A stretch of 40,661 nt of DNA from Streptomyces sp. MUM 178J (GTDB taxonomy: Bacteria; Actinomycetota; Actinomycetes; Streptomycetales; Streptomycetaceae): assembly GCF_022414575.1 (NCBI RefSeq), contig NZ_JADWYQ010000052.1, positions 1-40,661 on the forward strand. The letters are read 5' to 3'. Under the pieces are notes generated by a model that did no database searches, had not been told where the DNA came from, and saw only the letters and a program-made list of their open reading frames with translations. The position numbers and the translations under genes are program-made. This document shows, piece by piece, positions 1 through 8,140 of the stretch. Numbering within the stretch: position 1 is the stretch's first letter; every line of letters begins with the position of its first letter.

Positions 1-1
1 G

Positions 2-127
2 GCCCGCGTCGCCGCCCGTCGTGCCCGTGGCGGGCGGCCCGTGCCGCCCGTGCCGCCCGTGCCCGCAGGACCGGCCGCGCCGGACCCGCGTTCCCGCCCG
101 TTCGCCGCGCTCGAGGAGGTCGTGTGA
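2..127 (+). CDS. 3' end of an unidentified gene (partial)
   Basis: An open frame enters from the left edge and stops with TGA at 125-127, overlapping the GTG of the next gene by four bases (GTGA), a usual sign of translational coupling in this genus. The visible 41 residues are rich in Pro, Ala and Arg and end FAALEEVV. They carry no motif that I recognise. The AGGAGG-type ribosome site of the next gene lies inside its last codons. It is probably the upstream member of the same operon as the Rieske protein; the product cannot be named from this tail. Confidence 0.5.
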   Translation, partial: ARVAARRARGGRPVPPVPPVPAGPAAPDPRSRPFAALEEVV

Positions 128-1155
128 AGTCCGTCCGGCCGCCCCGCCGCCCCGGCATCCTGCCGCTGAGCCTGCGTCGCGACCCCGTCGCCTGGGAGCG
201 CCAACGCCCCACCTGGCGCGAAGCCCGACCCGCCCTGATCGCCGACGCGCTCAAGCGGGCCCAGGCCCGCCCCACCGGCAACTGGTACGTCGTCGGAGCC
301 TCGCGTGAGCTGCGCCCCGACCGGCCGCTGGCCCGTGCCGTCGCCGGGCGCGAGGTGGTGCTGTGGCGGAACGCCGGAGGGCGCCTCGTCGCCGGGCCGG
401 GCAACTGCCCCCACCTGGGCGCCCCGCTGCGTGACAGCCCGCTGCGCTGCGGCACCCTGGTGTGCCGCTGGCACGGACTGGGCCTCGACGGAGGGGCGTT
501 CGCCGGCTGGGAGCCGTGGCCGGCGCACGACGACGGGGTGCTGGTCTGGGTGCGGCTGGACGAGGCCGGAGCGGAGGAGCCCACCGCCCGGCCCGCGGTG
601 CCGGAGCGCCCGGCGACGGCAGGCGCGCTGACCGCCGTCTACACCGGGGTGGGCGTCTGCGAACCGGACGATGTCGTCGCCAACCGCCTCGACCCCTGGC
701 ACGGGGCCTGGTTCCACCCGTACTCCTTCGTCGACCTCACCGTGGTCCGCACACCCGGCCCGGCGGACGAGCACCAAGCGCCCACCCTGGACGACGCCTT
801 CACCGTGGACGTGTCCTTCAAGGTCGCCGGTCGGCTGGTCGTGCCGGTACGCGCGGACTTCACCGCGCCCGGACCGCGCACGGTCGTCATGCGGATCACC
901 GGGGGCGAGGGGGAGGGCTCCGTCGTGGAGACGCACGCCACCCCGCTCGGGCCGGACGCCCTGGGACGGCCGCGCACCGCCGTCGTGGAGGCCGTCGTCG
1001 CCGTGTCCGAACGGCGGGGCTTCACCGCGGCCCGCCGCGCCGCCCCGCTGCTGCGTCCTGTGATGCGGGCCGCCGCGGCCCGGCTGTGGCGCGACGACCT
1101 GGCCTACGCGGAGCGCCGCTGGGCGCTGCGCTCCTCGGGACGCTTCCCCGGCTGA
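124..1155 (+). CDS. DUF5914-type Rieske [2Fe-2S] protein
   Basis: A 343-residue protein with an N-terminal Rieske domain. The cluster ligands are visible as C95-x-H97 (NCPHLGAPL) and C114-x2-H117 (CRWHG), with 16 residues between the pairs, as in Rieske oxygenases. The preceding NWYVVGAS stretch is the usual first strand of the domain. The C-terminal 200 residues lack the mononuclear-iron 2-His-1-carboxylate signature that I could recognise, so this may be an electron-transfer or atypical oxygenase. I associate the family with actinobacterial carotenoid or terpenoid loci, but that is memory and no crt gene is visible here. The start is GTG at 124, behind GAGGAGG at 113-119, and overlaps the upstream stop. 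Confidence 0.8.
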   Translation: MKSVRPPRRPGILPLSLRRDPVAWERQRPTWREARPALIADALKRAQARPTGNWYVVGASRELRPDRPLARAVAGREVVLWRNAGGRLVAGPGNCPHLGAPLRDSPLRCGTLVCRWHGLGLDGGAFAGWEPWPAHDDGVLVWVRLDEAGAEEPTARPAVPERPATAGALTAVYTGVGVCEPDDVVANRLDPWHGAWFHPYSFVDLTVVRTPGPADEHQAPTLDDAFTVDVSFKVAGRLVVPVRADFTAPGPRTVVMRITGGEGEGSVVETHATPLGPDALGRPRTAVVEAVVAVSERRGFTAARRAAPLLRPVMRAAAARLWRDDLAYAERRWALRSSGRFPG

Positions 1156-1164
1156 CCGGCACCC

Positions 1165-1201
1165 GCGCGCCGCACCGGGACCCATGACTCGGGCGGCGCG
1201 C
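1165..1201. terminator. hairpin between convergent genes
   Basis: A perfect 9-bp GC stem, GCGCGCCGC at 1165-1173 paired with GCGGCGCGC at 1193-1201, has a 19-nt loop. It sits ten bases after the Rieske gene stop and before the end of the convergent PaaX-like gene. There is no T-tract. It is a plausible bidirectional terminator. Confidence 0.5.
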
Positions 1202-1270
1202 CTGCCGGGCTGGGGCAAGGCGTCGGGGCAAGACGGCGGACGCGCCCGCCGATTGTCAGCCGCGTGAGGT

Positions 1271-2188
1271 TCATGTCTCCCGACGCCGTGCGGACGGCGC
1301 GTTCCTGACGCCGTCGTAGAGGCGGAACAGCCGTAGGCGGCCCGGGGCGTGGTCGTCCGCGTCGCAGGCGAGGGCCTCCCAGCACCGCGCGGCCAGTGAG
1401 CGGGCGCGGGCGCCGGGCCAGGGCTGGGGGAGCAGTTCCGGAGGCAGCAGGGGGTCGGGTCGCATGGCGGCGGTGAAGGCCGTGGCCAGTTCGATCGCGT
1501 ATGTCAGCCGCTCGGTCCCGGTGGGGCGGTCAGGTCCGGACAGCCGGGCCAGCCGGGCCCCGGCGAGGGCGGCGAGGGCCTCGTGGCGCTCCGCGACCGC
1601 CGGAAGCGGCCACAGCTCCGCGGCCAGCCGGGCCGGGTCGTCCTCGTTTCCCACCCGCAGGTCCCGGCTGGTCAGCCGGGTGAGGGAGGGCAGGACGCCG
1701 AGGTGGCGGGCGTGGGCCTCGACGATCGGGCCGATCGCGTTGGCGGCGACGTAGAGACCGCCCTGGAGGGGCGCCGCACCCAGGTGGAGGAGCGCGTCGC
1801 GCAGGGCGTCGCGGGCTTGCCGGGCGGTCTCGGGGATGGCGAAGGCGAACAGGTGCCAGGTCCCGTCCCAGGGGGCGAGCCCGCGGTCCTGGCGGTAGGC
1901 GTGGCGGACGTACTCCGCGTCCGGTGCGATGGCGCCGGTAGGGTCGGCGGCGGCACGCAGCACGGCCTTGCGGCCGCGGCCCTCCTGCGTGAACCGGCCT
2001 TCGGCGACGAGGCGTTTGACGCAGAGCCTGACCTGCTGGTCGGTCATGCCGAGGGCTTCGGCGACGGAGTAGAGTTCGCCGGCGTCGACGGTGCCGTCCT
2101 CGCGGAGGAGGGCGAACACCAGGGTCCTGGTGCCGATCTCGGGCGCGGCGGGCTCAGCCGCGGGGGACGCCGCCGGTCGGTCGGTCAT
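1271..2188 (-). CDS. PaaX family transcriptional regulator
   Basis: A 305-residue protein. Residues 20-75 form a winged-helix region (TRTLVFALLREDG followed by LGMTDQQVRLCVKRLVAEGRF), and the remainder matches the PaaX/PaaX_C layout, including the WDGTWHLFAFAIPE stretch and a C-terminal helical part. PaaX proteins repress phenylacetate-type or other aromatic catabolic genes and respond to an acyl-CoA ligand; no paa genes are here, so the target is unknown. The start is ATG 2188, overlapping the upstream GNAT stop (ATGA) behind GAGGAG. The open frame extends much further upstream, but that part overlaps the GNAT gene and is spurious. The palindromes at 2843-2901 are possible operators. Confidence 0.85.
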   Translation of the reverse strand: MTDRPAASPAAEPAAPEIGTRTLVFALLREDGTVDAGELYSVAEALGMTDQQVRLCVKRLVAEGRFTQEGRGRKAVLRAAADPTGAIAPDAEYVRHAYRQDRGLAPWDGTWHLFAFAIPETARQARDALRDALLHLGAAPLQGGLYVAANAIGPIVEAHARHLGVLPSLTRLTSRDLRVGNEDDPARLAAELWPLPAVAERHEALAALAGARLARLSGPDRPTGTERLTYAIELATAFTAAMRPDPLLPPELLPQPWPGARARSLAARCWEALACDADDHAPGRLRLFRLYDGVRNAPSARRRET

Positions 2189-2826
2189 CGTTGCTGCTCC
2201 TCGGTGCTGCCGGACACCTCGCCGCCCGGGTGTGCCGGGACGGCGCGATGCATCGTAGTCACCGCGCCGAAGCCCATCAGGCGTCTGAGGTACGGGGTCT
2301 GCTCGGTGCGGACGGCGATGAACCCGTGCCGCTCGTACAGGGCGCGGGCACGCGGGTTGACGTCGACGACATCCAGGCGGACCCGGGAACAGCCGTGTTC
2401 GGCGGCAACGGCCGCGATCTCCGCCAGCAGCAGGCCGCCGATGCCCGTGCCGCGGCGGGCGGGATCGACCGCGATGCCGTCCATGACCAGTTCGCCGGGG
2501 TGCGGTCTGCGTTCGAGCAGGGCCAGGACGGCGAGGCGGGGCAGGCCGCGGCAGAGTCCGTATCCGGAAAGCACGTCGCGCACGCCGCCGCCGGTCAGCG
2601 CGCGCCCGCCGAGCTGGTATCCGGCCACGCCCACAATGCCGCCGCCAGGAGCGAGGGCGACCGCGGCGCGGTCGTGGTGGAGGTGGCGTGCGATGAAGGC
2701 GCGGCCGTTTTCGGCCGGGCCCAGGGCGGCGTCGAGCTTGCGGCCGAAGGCCTCCCAGTACAACCCGGCGACCCGCTCCTCGGCGCCGCGCGGTACGCCG
2801 CGCCGGATGACGACTGCTGTGTCCAC
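2185..2826 (-). CDS. GNAT family N-acetyltransferase
   Basis: A 213-residue GNAT enzyme. The acetyl-CoA binding motif A is clear: VMDGIAVDPARRGTGIGGLLL (R-x-x-G-x-G/A), followed by LDVVDVNPRARALYERHGF, the typical motif B. The acceptor substrate cannot be told. I chose GTG 2826 because GAGGAGGAATC lies directly before it; the ATG at 2856 lies inside the palindromic promoter region and has no ribosome site. It is translationally coupled to the PaaX-like regulator by a four-base overlap, so the two are co-expressed. Confidence 0.85.
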   Translation of the reverse strand: MDTAVVIRRGVPRGAEERVAGLYWEAFGRKLDAALGPAENGRAFIARHLHHDRAAVALAPGGGIVGVAGYQLGGRALTGGGVRDVLSGYGLCRGLPRLAVLALLERRPHPGELVMDGIAVDPARRGTGIGGLLLAEIAAVAAEHGCSRVRLDVVDVNPRARALYERHGFIAVRTEQTPYLRRLMGFGAVTTMHRAVPAHPGGEVSGSTEEQQR

Positions 2827-2842
2827 GATTCCTCCTCGCGTT

Positions 2843-2865
2843 GACCGTACGAACATAGTACGGTC
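2843..2865. promoter_or_regulatory. inverted repeat GACCGTAC-N7-GTACGGTC
   Basis: Perfect 8-bp arms with a 7-nt AT-rich spacer lie 17 bases before the GNAT start and in the divergent intergenic region with the alpha/beta hydrolase. Its position and symmetry suggest a repressor operator, possibly for the adjacent PaaX-like protein. No binding evidence is available. Confidence 0.5.
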
Positions 2866-2878
2866 GAATCTCTAACGG

Positions 2879-2901
2879 TCGTTTTAGAAACGATAGTTTC
2901 T
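2879..2901. promoter_or_regulatory. two overlapping short palindromes
   Basis: TCGTTT-TAG-AAACGA (2879-2893) and AGAAAC-GATA-GTTTCT (2886-2901) are both perfect and share the AGAAACGA segment. They lie just upstream of the hydrolase ribosome site (GGGGAGGG at 2903-2910). The overlap may allow alternative occupancy by a dimeric regulator. Confidence 0.45.
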
Positions 2902-2915
2902 TGGGGAGGGTGAGG

Positions 2916-3983
2916 ATGACGAGAAGACGGCCGGCGCCCACGCGGCGCCGGAGGGCGGTGCGGGCCGTGCTCGCGACGCTGGTGGTCCTGGTGGTCCTGG
3001 CGGCCGGTCTGGGCGGGCTGGTGCTCTGGCGGCACAGCTACGACCTCCGGGAGGAGGCGGTGACGGTCCGGCACGGCGACCGGACCCTGGAAGGCGTCCT
3101 GGCGCTGCCCCCGCAGGGGAAGGGGCCCCACCCGCTGGTGGTCTTCGTCCACGGGGACGGTCCGATCGACGCCACGCACGACACCTTCTACCGGCCGATC
3201 TGGGAGTCCCTCGCCCGTGCCGGATACGCCTCGCTGTCCTGGAACAAGCCGGGCGTGGGCGGTGCGCCGGGCGACTGGCTCGACCAGACCATGGGCGACC
3301 GGGCCGACGAGGCCGCCGACGCCATCGCTTGGGCCCGGCGGCGGCCGGACATCGACGGGAGCCGCGTCGGGCTGTGGGGCGCCAGCCAGGCCGGCTGGGT
3401 GCTCCCCAAGATCGTCGCCAGGGACGGCGGGATCCGGTTCGTCATCGCCGTCTCACCCGCCGTCAACTGGCATCGGCAGGGCCGCTACAACCTCCTCGCC
3501 GAGCTGCGCCGCGACGGCGCCTCCGAGACCGAGGCGGCTGCCGCCCTGCGCCGCCGCGAAGCCGGGCTGGAGCTGCTCGAACGCAGCGCGTCCTACGAGG
3601 AGTACGTGCGAGCCGTGGGCGACGCGCACGGCATGACGGCCGCCCGGTGGCGGTTCGTCTCCAGGAACCACACCGCCGACGCGACCGCCGACCTGCCCGC
3701 GCTGCGCGGCGTGCCCGTCCTGCTGGTGCTCGCCGGACACGACGTGAACGTCGACGTCGCCGAGACGGAGTCCGCCTACCGGCGGCTGCTGCCCGGTCCC
3801 GAACTGCGTGTCGCCCATTACCCCGACGCCGCGCACAGCCTGGTCGAATACCACGTCGAGAAGTCGCCAGCCCGCCTCACCCTGACCGCCCTGTTCGCGC
3901 CGCGGGCCCTGTTCGCCGAGGGATTCCTGGCCGACCAGCGGGACTTCCTCGCCCTCGTCGACGCCGAAGGGGCGAAACGATGA
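2916..3983 (+). CDS. membrane-anchored alpha/beta hydrolase
   Basis: A 355-residue protein with an Arg-rich N-terminus followed by one hydrophobic helix (about residues 15-38, AVLATLVVLVVLAAG), then an alpha/beta hydrolase domain. The nucleophile elbow is G-A-S157-Q-A-G. D276 (AGHDVNVD) and H307 (DAAHSL) fit the rest of the triad, and VFVHGDGP supplies the oxyanion strand. It is probably an extracytoplasmic, membrane-tethered esterase or dienelactone-hydrolase-like enzyme; the substrate is unknown. ATG 2916 is preferred over TTG 2901 because GGGGAGGG lies five bases before it. The stop overlaps the DUF418 start (ATGA), so both are one transcription unit. Confidence 0.85.
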   Translation: MTRRRPAPTRRRRAVRAVLATLVVLVVLAAGLGGLVLWRHSYDLREEAVTVRHGDRTLEGVLALPPQGKGPHPLVVFVHGDGPIDATHDTFYRPIWESLARAGYASLSWNKPGVGGAPGDWLDQTMGDRADEAADAIAWARRRPDIDGSRVGLWGASQAGWVLPKIVARDGGIRFVIAVSPAVNWHRQGRYNLLAELRRDGASETEAAAALRRREAGLELLERSASYEEYVRAVGDAHGMTAARWRFVSRNHTADATADLPALRGVPVLLVLAGHDVNVDVAETESAYRRLLPGPELRVAHYPDAAHSLVEYHVEKSPARLTLTALFAPRALFAEGFLADQRDFLALVDAEGAKR

Positions 3984-5242
3984 CCATCCGACCCCCGGCG
4001 GAGCCCGCGACGCACGGCCCGACGGGAGCCGGTGCTGCCGACCCGGCGACCGCACCGGCAGCCGCGCCCCGCTTACCCGACGTCGACGCCCTGCGCGGCT
4101 TCGCCCTGTGGGGCATCCTCATGGTCAACATCACCTTCACGGCCTCGGCGTACCAGGGGACCGGCGTCGACGACCCCGCCTTCGGCTCAGGGCTGGACAC
4201 CGCCGTCCACTTCGTCACCGAGGCGTTCTTCGAAGCCAAGTTCTACCTGCTCTTCTCCTTCCTCTTCGGCTACAGCTTCACCCTCCAGCGGGCCTCCGCC
4301 GACCGTGCCGGCGCGGCCTTCCCACCCCGCTTCCTGAGGCGCTGCGCGGGCCTGTTCGTCCTCGGGCTGTGCCATGCGGTCCTACTCTTCCCCGGCGACA
4401 TCCTCACCACATACGCCCTACTGGGACTGGTCCTGCTCGCCGTGCACCGGATCAGGCCGCGCACCGCCGTGCGTGCCGCCGTGGCCCTGTGTCTGGTCGC
4501 CGCCGCCGGGTACCTGCTGCTGGCCTGGGCATTCGCCGCCACCGGGGGAGGCGGCGTCGACACCGCCGCCGTCACGGAACAGGGCCGCCGGGCGACGGAG
4601 GCCCTGCGCGGCGACGCCGCGTCGGTGATCGACGCCCATCTGCGGCAACTGCCCGACGTGGCGGTCATGCTGGCCTTCTTCCAGGCGCCGGCCGCCTTCG
4701 CCGCGTTCCTGCTGGGACTGGCGGCCGGCAAGCGCCGCGTCCTGACCGACCTCGCCCGCCACTCGCGCCTCCTGCGCCGCCTCCAGTGGGCCGGCTTCAC
4801 CGTCGGCGTGGCAGGCGGCCTGATGTGGGCGCACGCCGCCCAGGCGCACCCCGGTACGGCGTACCAACTGGCCGCGGTGGCTGTGGACATGGTCACCGCA
4901 CCGCTGCTGGCGGCCGCGTACGCTGCCACGGTCCTGCGGATCCTTGCCGGGCCGAGGGGCCGTCGGCCGGTGGCGGTGCTGGCCCCGGCGGGCCGTATGA
5001 CGCTGACGAACTACGTCGCCCAGTCGCTGGTGCTCGCCTTCGTCTTCACCGGCTACGGCGCCGCCCTGGTCGGCCGCCTCGCACCGGCGTACGTCACCCT
5101 GGCCGCCCTCGCCCTGTTCGCCGCCCAGGCCCTCCTCAGCCGCTGGTGGCTGGCCCGGCACCCGTACGGGCCCGTGGAGTGGGTGCTGCGCGCGGTCACC
5201 CTGGCGCGGCGTCCCCGCTGGAAGGCGGCCGTACGGCCATGA
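3980..5242 (+). CDS. DUF418 (YeiB-like) integral membrane protein
   Basis: A 420-residue polytopic membrane protein. The N-terminal LPDVDALRGFALWGILMVN is the family hallmark, followed by several hydrophobic spans (about 130-150, 170-195, 245-262 and 280-300). The C-terminal part matches the DUF418 domain (GRMTLTNYVAQSLVLAFVF, and YGPVEWVLRAVT at the end). The role is unknown; the family is linked to transport or acyl-transfer at the membrane. It overlaps the upstream hydrolase by four bases. Codon 32 is TTA (4073-4075), the rare leucine codon read by the bldA tRNA in Streptomyces, so translation may be developmentally timed. Confidence 0.88.
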   Translation: MTIRPPAEPATHGPTGAGAADPATAPAAAPRLPDVDALRGFALWGILMVNITFTASAYQGTGVDDPAFGSGLDTAVHFVTEAFFEAKFYLLFSFLFGYSFTLQRASADRAGAAFPPRFLRRCAGLFVLGLCHAVLLFPGDILTTYALLGLVLLAVHRIRPRTAVRAAVALCLVAAAGYLLLAWAFAATGGGGVDTAAVTEQGRRATEALRGDAASVIDAHLRQLPDVAVMLAFFQAPAAFAAFLLGLAAGKRRVLTDLARHSRLLRRLQWAGFTVGVAGGLMWAHAAQAHPGTAYQLAAVAVDMVTAPLLAAAYAATVLRILAGPRGRRPVAVLAPAGRMTLTNYVAQSLVLAFVFTGYGAALVGRLAPAYVTLAALALFAAQALLSRWWLARHPYGPVEWVLRAVTLARRPRWKAAVRP

Positions 5243-5273
5243 CGGCACGCCCGCGCAGGGGCATAGCCGTTGC

Positions 5274-5293
5274 GAGAATAATCGATTATTCTC
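5274..5293. promoter_or_regulatory. 20-bp perfect palindrome, candidate operator
   Basis: GAGAATAATCGATTATTCTC is a perfect 20-bp palindrome in an AT-rich patch, 48 bases before the next start codon. It is by far the most symmetrical site nearby and its base composition stands out from the surrounding DNA. It probably binds a dimeric repressor that controls the SCO6745-family gene; no regulator gene is next to it. Confidence 0.6.
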
Positions 5294-5340
5294 TGAATCA
5301 TCTATTGTGAACCCATGACTTGGATCGGTGATCTGACCGC

Positions 5341-6204
5341 ATGACTTCCTTCGAGGCGAGTGCCGGCCGCCGCTGCCACAACGTCGTCAACCCCCTCCAC
5401 TCCTGTGTGTACTTCGCGCCGGAGCTGGAGGAGGAACTGGCGGCGCTCGGGCTGGAGCGCGGGGCCATGTCCTATTTCGCGGGCCGTGCGGCCCCGCTGG
5501 GGCCGGTCGGAGCGGGCGCCGTCACAGCGACGTTCCACAACTTCAACCACGAACACGTCGAGCGCCACATCCCCGCGGCGTGGACCCTCGCCACGCCGGA
5601 GTCGGTGCTCGCGGCCCGGCTGCGCGGCGCGGGCCGAACGCTGCGGCGGATGCTCGGAAAGGAGGCCCTCGCCTCGAAGGAGATGACCCAGGCGGCCGAA
5701 CTGGCGCTGTACGCCACCGAGGCGTGCCGCCGAGAGGCACGGCCGCTGTACGCCGCGAACGCCTGCCTCCCCGTGCCCGAGGAGCCGCACCTGACCCTGT
5801 GGCACGCAGCGACGCTGCTGCGCGAACACCGGGGTGACGGTCACCTCGCCGCCCTGGCGGTCGCCGGCCTGACCGGGATCGAGGCGCTGGTCCTGCACAA
5901 CGCCACCGGCACGGCGCCGACGTCGGCGACGTTCATGCGGACCCGCGGGTGGTCTGCGGAGCAGTGGGCCGCCGCCCGGGGCCGGCTGCGCGAGCGCGGC
6001 CTGCTGGACGAGGCGGGGGATCTCACGGAGTCTGGCGCGGCCCTGCGCGGTGAGGCCGAGGCGCTCACCGACCGCCTCGACGCCGCCCCGTACGACCACC
6101 TCGGCCCGGCCGCCACCGCGCGCCTCGCAGAACTGGCCGGCGGCTTCACCCGGGTGCTCAGGGCGGAGGGCGCCTTCCCCGCGGTGTACTTCGGCAAGGG
6201 CTGA
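5341..6204 (+). CDS. SCO6745 family protein (putative winged-helix)
   Basis: A 287-residue protein with the family's opening, CHNVVNPLHSCVYFAPELEEEL, followed by MSYFAGRAAPLG and a helical core. The C-terminal 80 residues (MRTRGWSAEQWAAARGRLRERGLLD, then LTESGAAL) look like a MarR-type winged-helix segment. The function is not established. No strong Shine-Dalgarno is visible; a nine-codon ORF (5315-5344, MTWIGDLTA) ends on the start codon in an ATGA overlap and might couple translation. The 20-bp palindrome upstream suggests tight regulation. Confidence 0.8.
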   Translation: MTSFEASAGRRCHNVVNPLHSCVYFAPELEEELAALGLERGAMSYFAGRAAPLGPVGAGAVTATFHNFNHEHVERHIPAAWTLATPESVLAARLRGAGRTLRRMLGKEALASKEMTQAAELALYATEACRREARPLYAANACLPVPEEPHLTLWHAATLLREHRGDGHLAALAVAGLTGIEALVLHNATGTAPTSATFMRTRGWSAEQWAAARGRLRERGLLDEAGDLTESGAALRGEAEALTDRLDAAPYDHLGPAATARLAELAGGFTRVLRAEGAFPAVYFGKG

Positions 6205-6680
6205 GGGCCGGGCGGGGCCGGGCCGGTGTTCGGCACGGCCGTGGACTGCGGGCTGTCACACCCGTGCCGGGGCCGGGCCGCCCGTGGGCTGCAGGGCGGC
6301 GGGGCGGCGGGGCGAGCGCCGCGCGGACTGGCCGCGCGGGCACCGCGCGCTGCGCCATGTCGTCCAGACGGCCGGGTCTCGGCGGCGAGACGCCGCGCGA
6401 CGCACCGGGCGCCCTCGCAGTCCGGCAGTGTCATGAAGTGCCCGGCCGTCACAGATCACTTGACCTCCCCTCGCTGGGTTCGCCTCGGTGGCGATGAATT
6501 CAGCTTCGGGGAGCGGCGTGGCGCTGACGTGGCGCATGTGTGGCAGCGGCGCGCACGGCGTCCGGGCGAACACCTGTGCACCCGCGCATCCCCGGGACCC
6601 CTCCGCAGGGGCGGCTCGAGTCGGCCGAAAGCGGCTGCTGGCACGCTCCGGACACAGAGAGAAGAGCATGAGGAGGGGCG
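6205..6680. other. intergenic region before phzF
   Basis: No gene is supported in these 476 bases. Open frames here have no ribosome site or recognisable product. A TTGACC near 6460 could be a -35 element, but no convincing -10 follows at the right distance. The AGGAGGGG of phzF lies at 6671-6678. Confidence 0.5.
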
Positions 6681-7526
6681 ATGCACCGGTACGTCGTGGT
6701 GGACGCGTTCAGCGAGGAACCCCTCTCCGGCAACCCCGTGGCCGTCTTCTTCGAGGCGGACGATCTCCCCGGCGAGCGGATGCAGCGCATCGCGCGGGAG
6801 CTGAACCTGTCGGAGACGACCTTCGTCCTCGCCTCCCGGCAGGGCGGCGACGCCCGCATCCGCATCTTCACCCCCGTGAACGAACTGCCCTTCGCCGGGC
6901 ACCCCTTGCTGGGCACGGCGATCGCCCTCGGCGCGGAGCGCGGCGGGGACCGGCTGCGGCTGGAGACCCGCATGGGCGTCATACCCTTCGAACTCCACCG
7001 AACGGACGGGACCGCGGTCGCCGCGCGGATGCGCCAGCCGGTGCCGGGCTGGGAGCCGTTCGACCGCGCCGGCGAGCTGCTGCGGGCACTCGGCGTCGAG
7101 CGGTCCGTCCTCCCGGTGGAGATCTACCGGAACGGCCCGCGGCATGTCTTCGTGGGCCTGGAGGACGTGCCCGCCCTGTCGGCGCTCCACCCAGATCACC
7201 GCGCGCTGGCCCGCTTCGACGACCTGGCGGTCAACTGCTTCGCCGGGCCGGTCGGCACGGGAACCCGCTGGCGCAGCCGGATGTTCTCCCCGGCGTACGG
7301 CGTCGTCGAGGACGCCGCGACCGGTTCGGCCGCCGGGCCGCTGGCCATCCATCTCGCCCGGCACGGCCTGGCCCGGCACGGCGAGCTGATCGAGGTCCTG
7401 CAGGGCGTGGAGATGGGCCGCCCCTCGCTGATGCTGGCCAGGACCCAGGGCGAGGGAGACCGTGTGGACTCCGTCGAAGTCGGCGGCAGCGGCGCGGTCT
7501 TCGCCCACGGCACGGCCCGCGTCTGA
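6681..7526 (+). CDS. phzF: PhzF, trans-2,3-dihydro-3-hydroxyanthranilate isomerase
   Basis: A 281-residue protein of PhzF size and fold. It converts the PhzD product into the reactive aminoketone that dimerises to the phenazine ring. Catalytic positions are intact and even carry the classical numbers: S44-E45 in LNLSETTF, H74 in PFAGHP, and the acidic residue D211 in EDAATGSAAGPLA. The family is broad, so the PhzD, PhzE and PhzB genes downstream are what fix the assignment. AGGAGGGG lies four bases before ATG. It is separated from phzD by about 600 bases that hold a regulator fragment, unlike the usual contiguous phz operons. Confidence 0.88.
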   Translation: MHRYVVVDAFSEEPLSGNPVAVFFEADDLPGERMQRIARELNLSETTFVLASRQGGDARIRIFTPVNELPFAGHPLLGTAIALGAERGGDRLRLETRMGVIPFELHRTDGTAVAARMRQPVPGWEPFDRAGELLRALGVERSVLPVEIYRNGPRHVFVGLEDVPALSALHPDHRALARFDDLAVNCFAGPVGTGTRWRSRMFSPAYGVVEDAATGSAAGPLAIHLARHGLARHGELIEVLQGVEMGRPSLMLARTQGEGDRVDSVEVGGSGAVFAHGTARV

Positions 7527-7625
7527 GCCCTGCGGGCATGGCCCGTTTCCAAGCCCCGTGGTCACGGCCCCCGGGGTGAGGCCCGTACCCCTGCCGGGCA
7601 CCCGGTCGAGGCGAGGGGAGACGCC

Positions 7626-7778
7626 ATGCCGGACGCCGGCATCTCGGTCCGCACCGTCAACACCTATGTCGACCGGGTGCGGATCAAGTACGCCAACGCC
7701 GGGCACCCCGCTCCCACCGAGGCCAATCTGGTCGTGCGGGCCGTTCGGGACGGCCGGGTCAGCCTCGGCGAACTCTGA
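7626..7778 (+). pseudogene. fragment of a LuxR/NarL-type HTH regulator
   Basis: A 50-codon frame begins MPDAGISVRTVNTYVDRV and ends AVRDGRVSLGEL. GISVRTVNTYVDRVRIKY is the recognition helix and following segment of a LuxR-like or sigma-4-like HTH, with the PAPT...LVVRAVRDG tail found in small Streptomyces HTH proteins. The first helices of the domain are missing, so on its own it should not bind DNA. AGGGGAG lies before the ATG, which leaves open that a microprotein is made. The best reading is a remnant of a cluster-associated regulator. Confidence 0.55.
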
Positions 7779-8140
7779 CCGGGAACGGACCGGCCCCGGG
7801 CGCGAGCGGCGAACCCGGAGGCCCGGGTGCGTACGGAGGAGGAGGTCGAGGCCGCAGCCGATTCGACTGGCCGACCCCATCCTCTCGTCATCTTGTGGGT
7901 CGAATGACCGTCACCGGGGGGCGGGTCCGGCCGATAGCGTCGTTTCCAGCCATCCGGGCTTCGCGGAGGCGTCCGTCGCCCTGCTCGCAACGGGGGAGTG
8001 CGGGGCGGCGGCGTGCGCGATGTGCTGCGTCCGGCACGTCCGTGATGGCGCTGATTCGACCCCTTTTCAAGCGAGATGCGACGACCAGTGGTCACCGTGG
8101 CTTCTGGACGTGATCGACAACGCTCGAAGGGGCCCGCCAG
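7779..8140. other. leader region before phzD, with one small ORF
   Basis: This 362-base stretch holds the promoter region of the phzD operon, but no clear -35/-10 pair can be picked. At 7827-7907 a 26-codon frame (GTG start, VRTEEEVEAAADSTGR, end ILWVE) has an exact GGAGG at 7817-7821 five bases before the GTG. It could be a small protein or leader peptide. Nothing else is recognisable. Confidence 0.4.

Noticed and set aside
1271..2941. 556-codon minus-strand frame
   Set aside because: Only the part from 2188 down encodes the PaaX-like protein. The upstream part overlaps the GNAT gene in another frame and is Arg/Pro-rich shadow.
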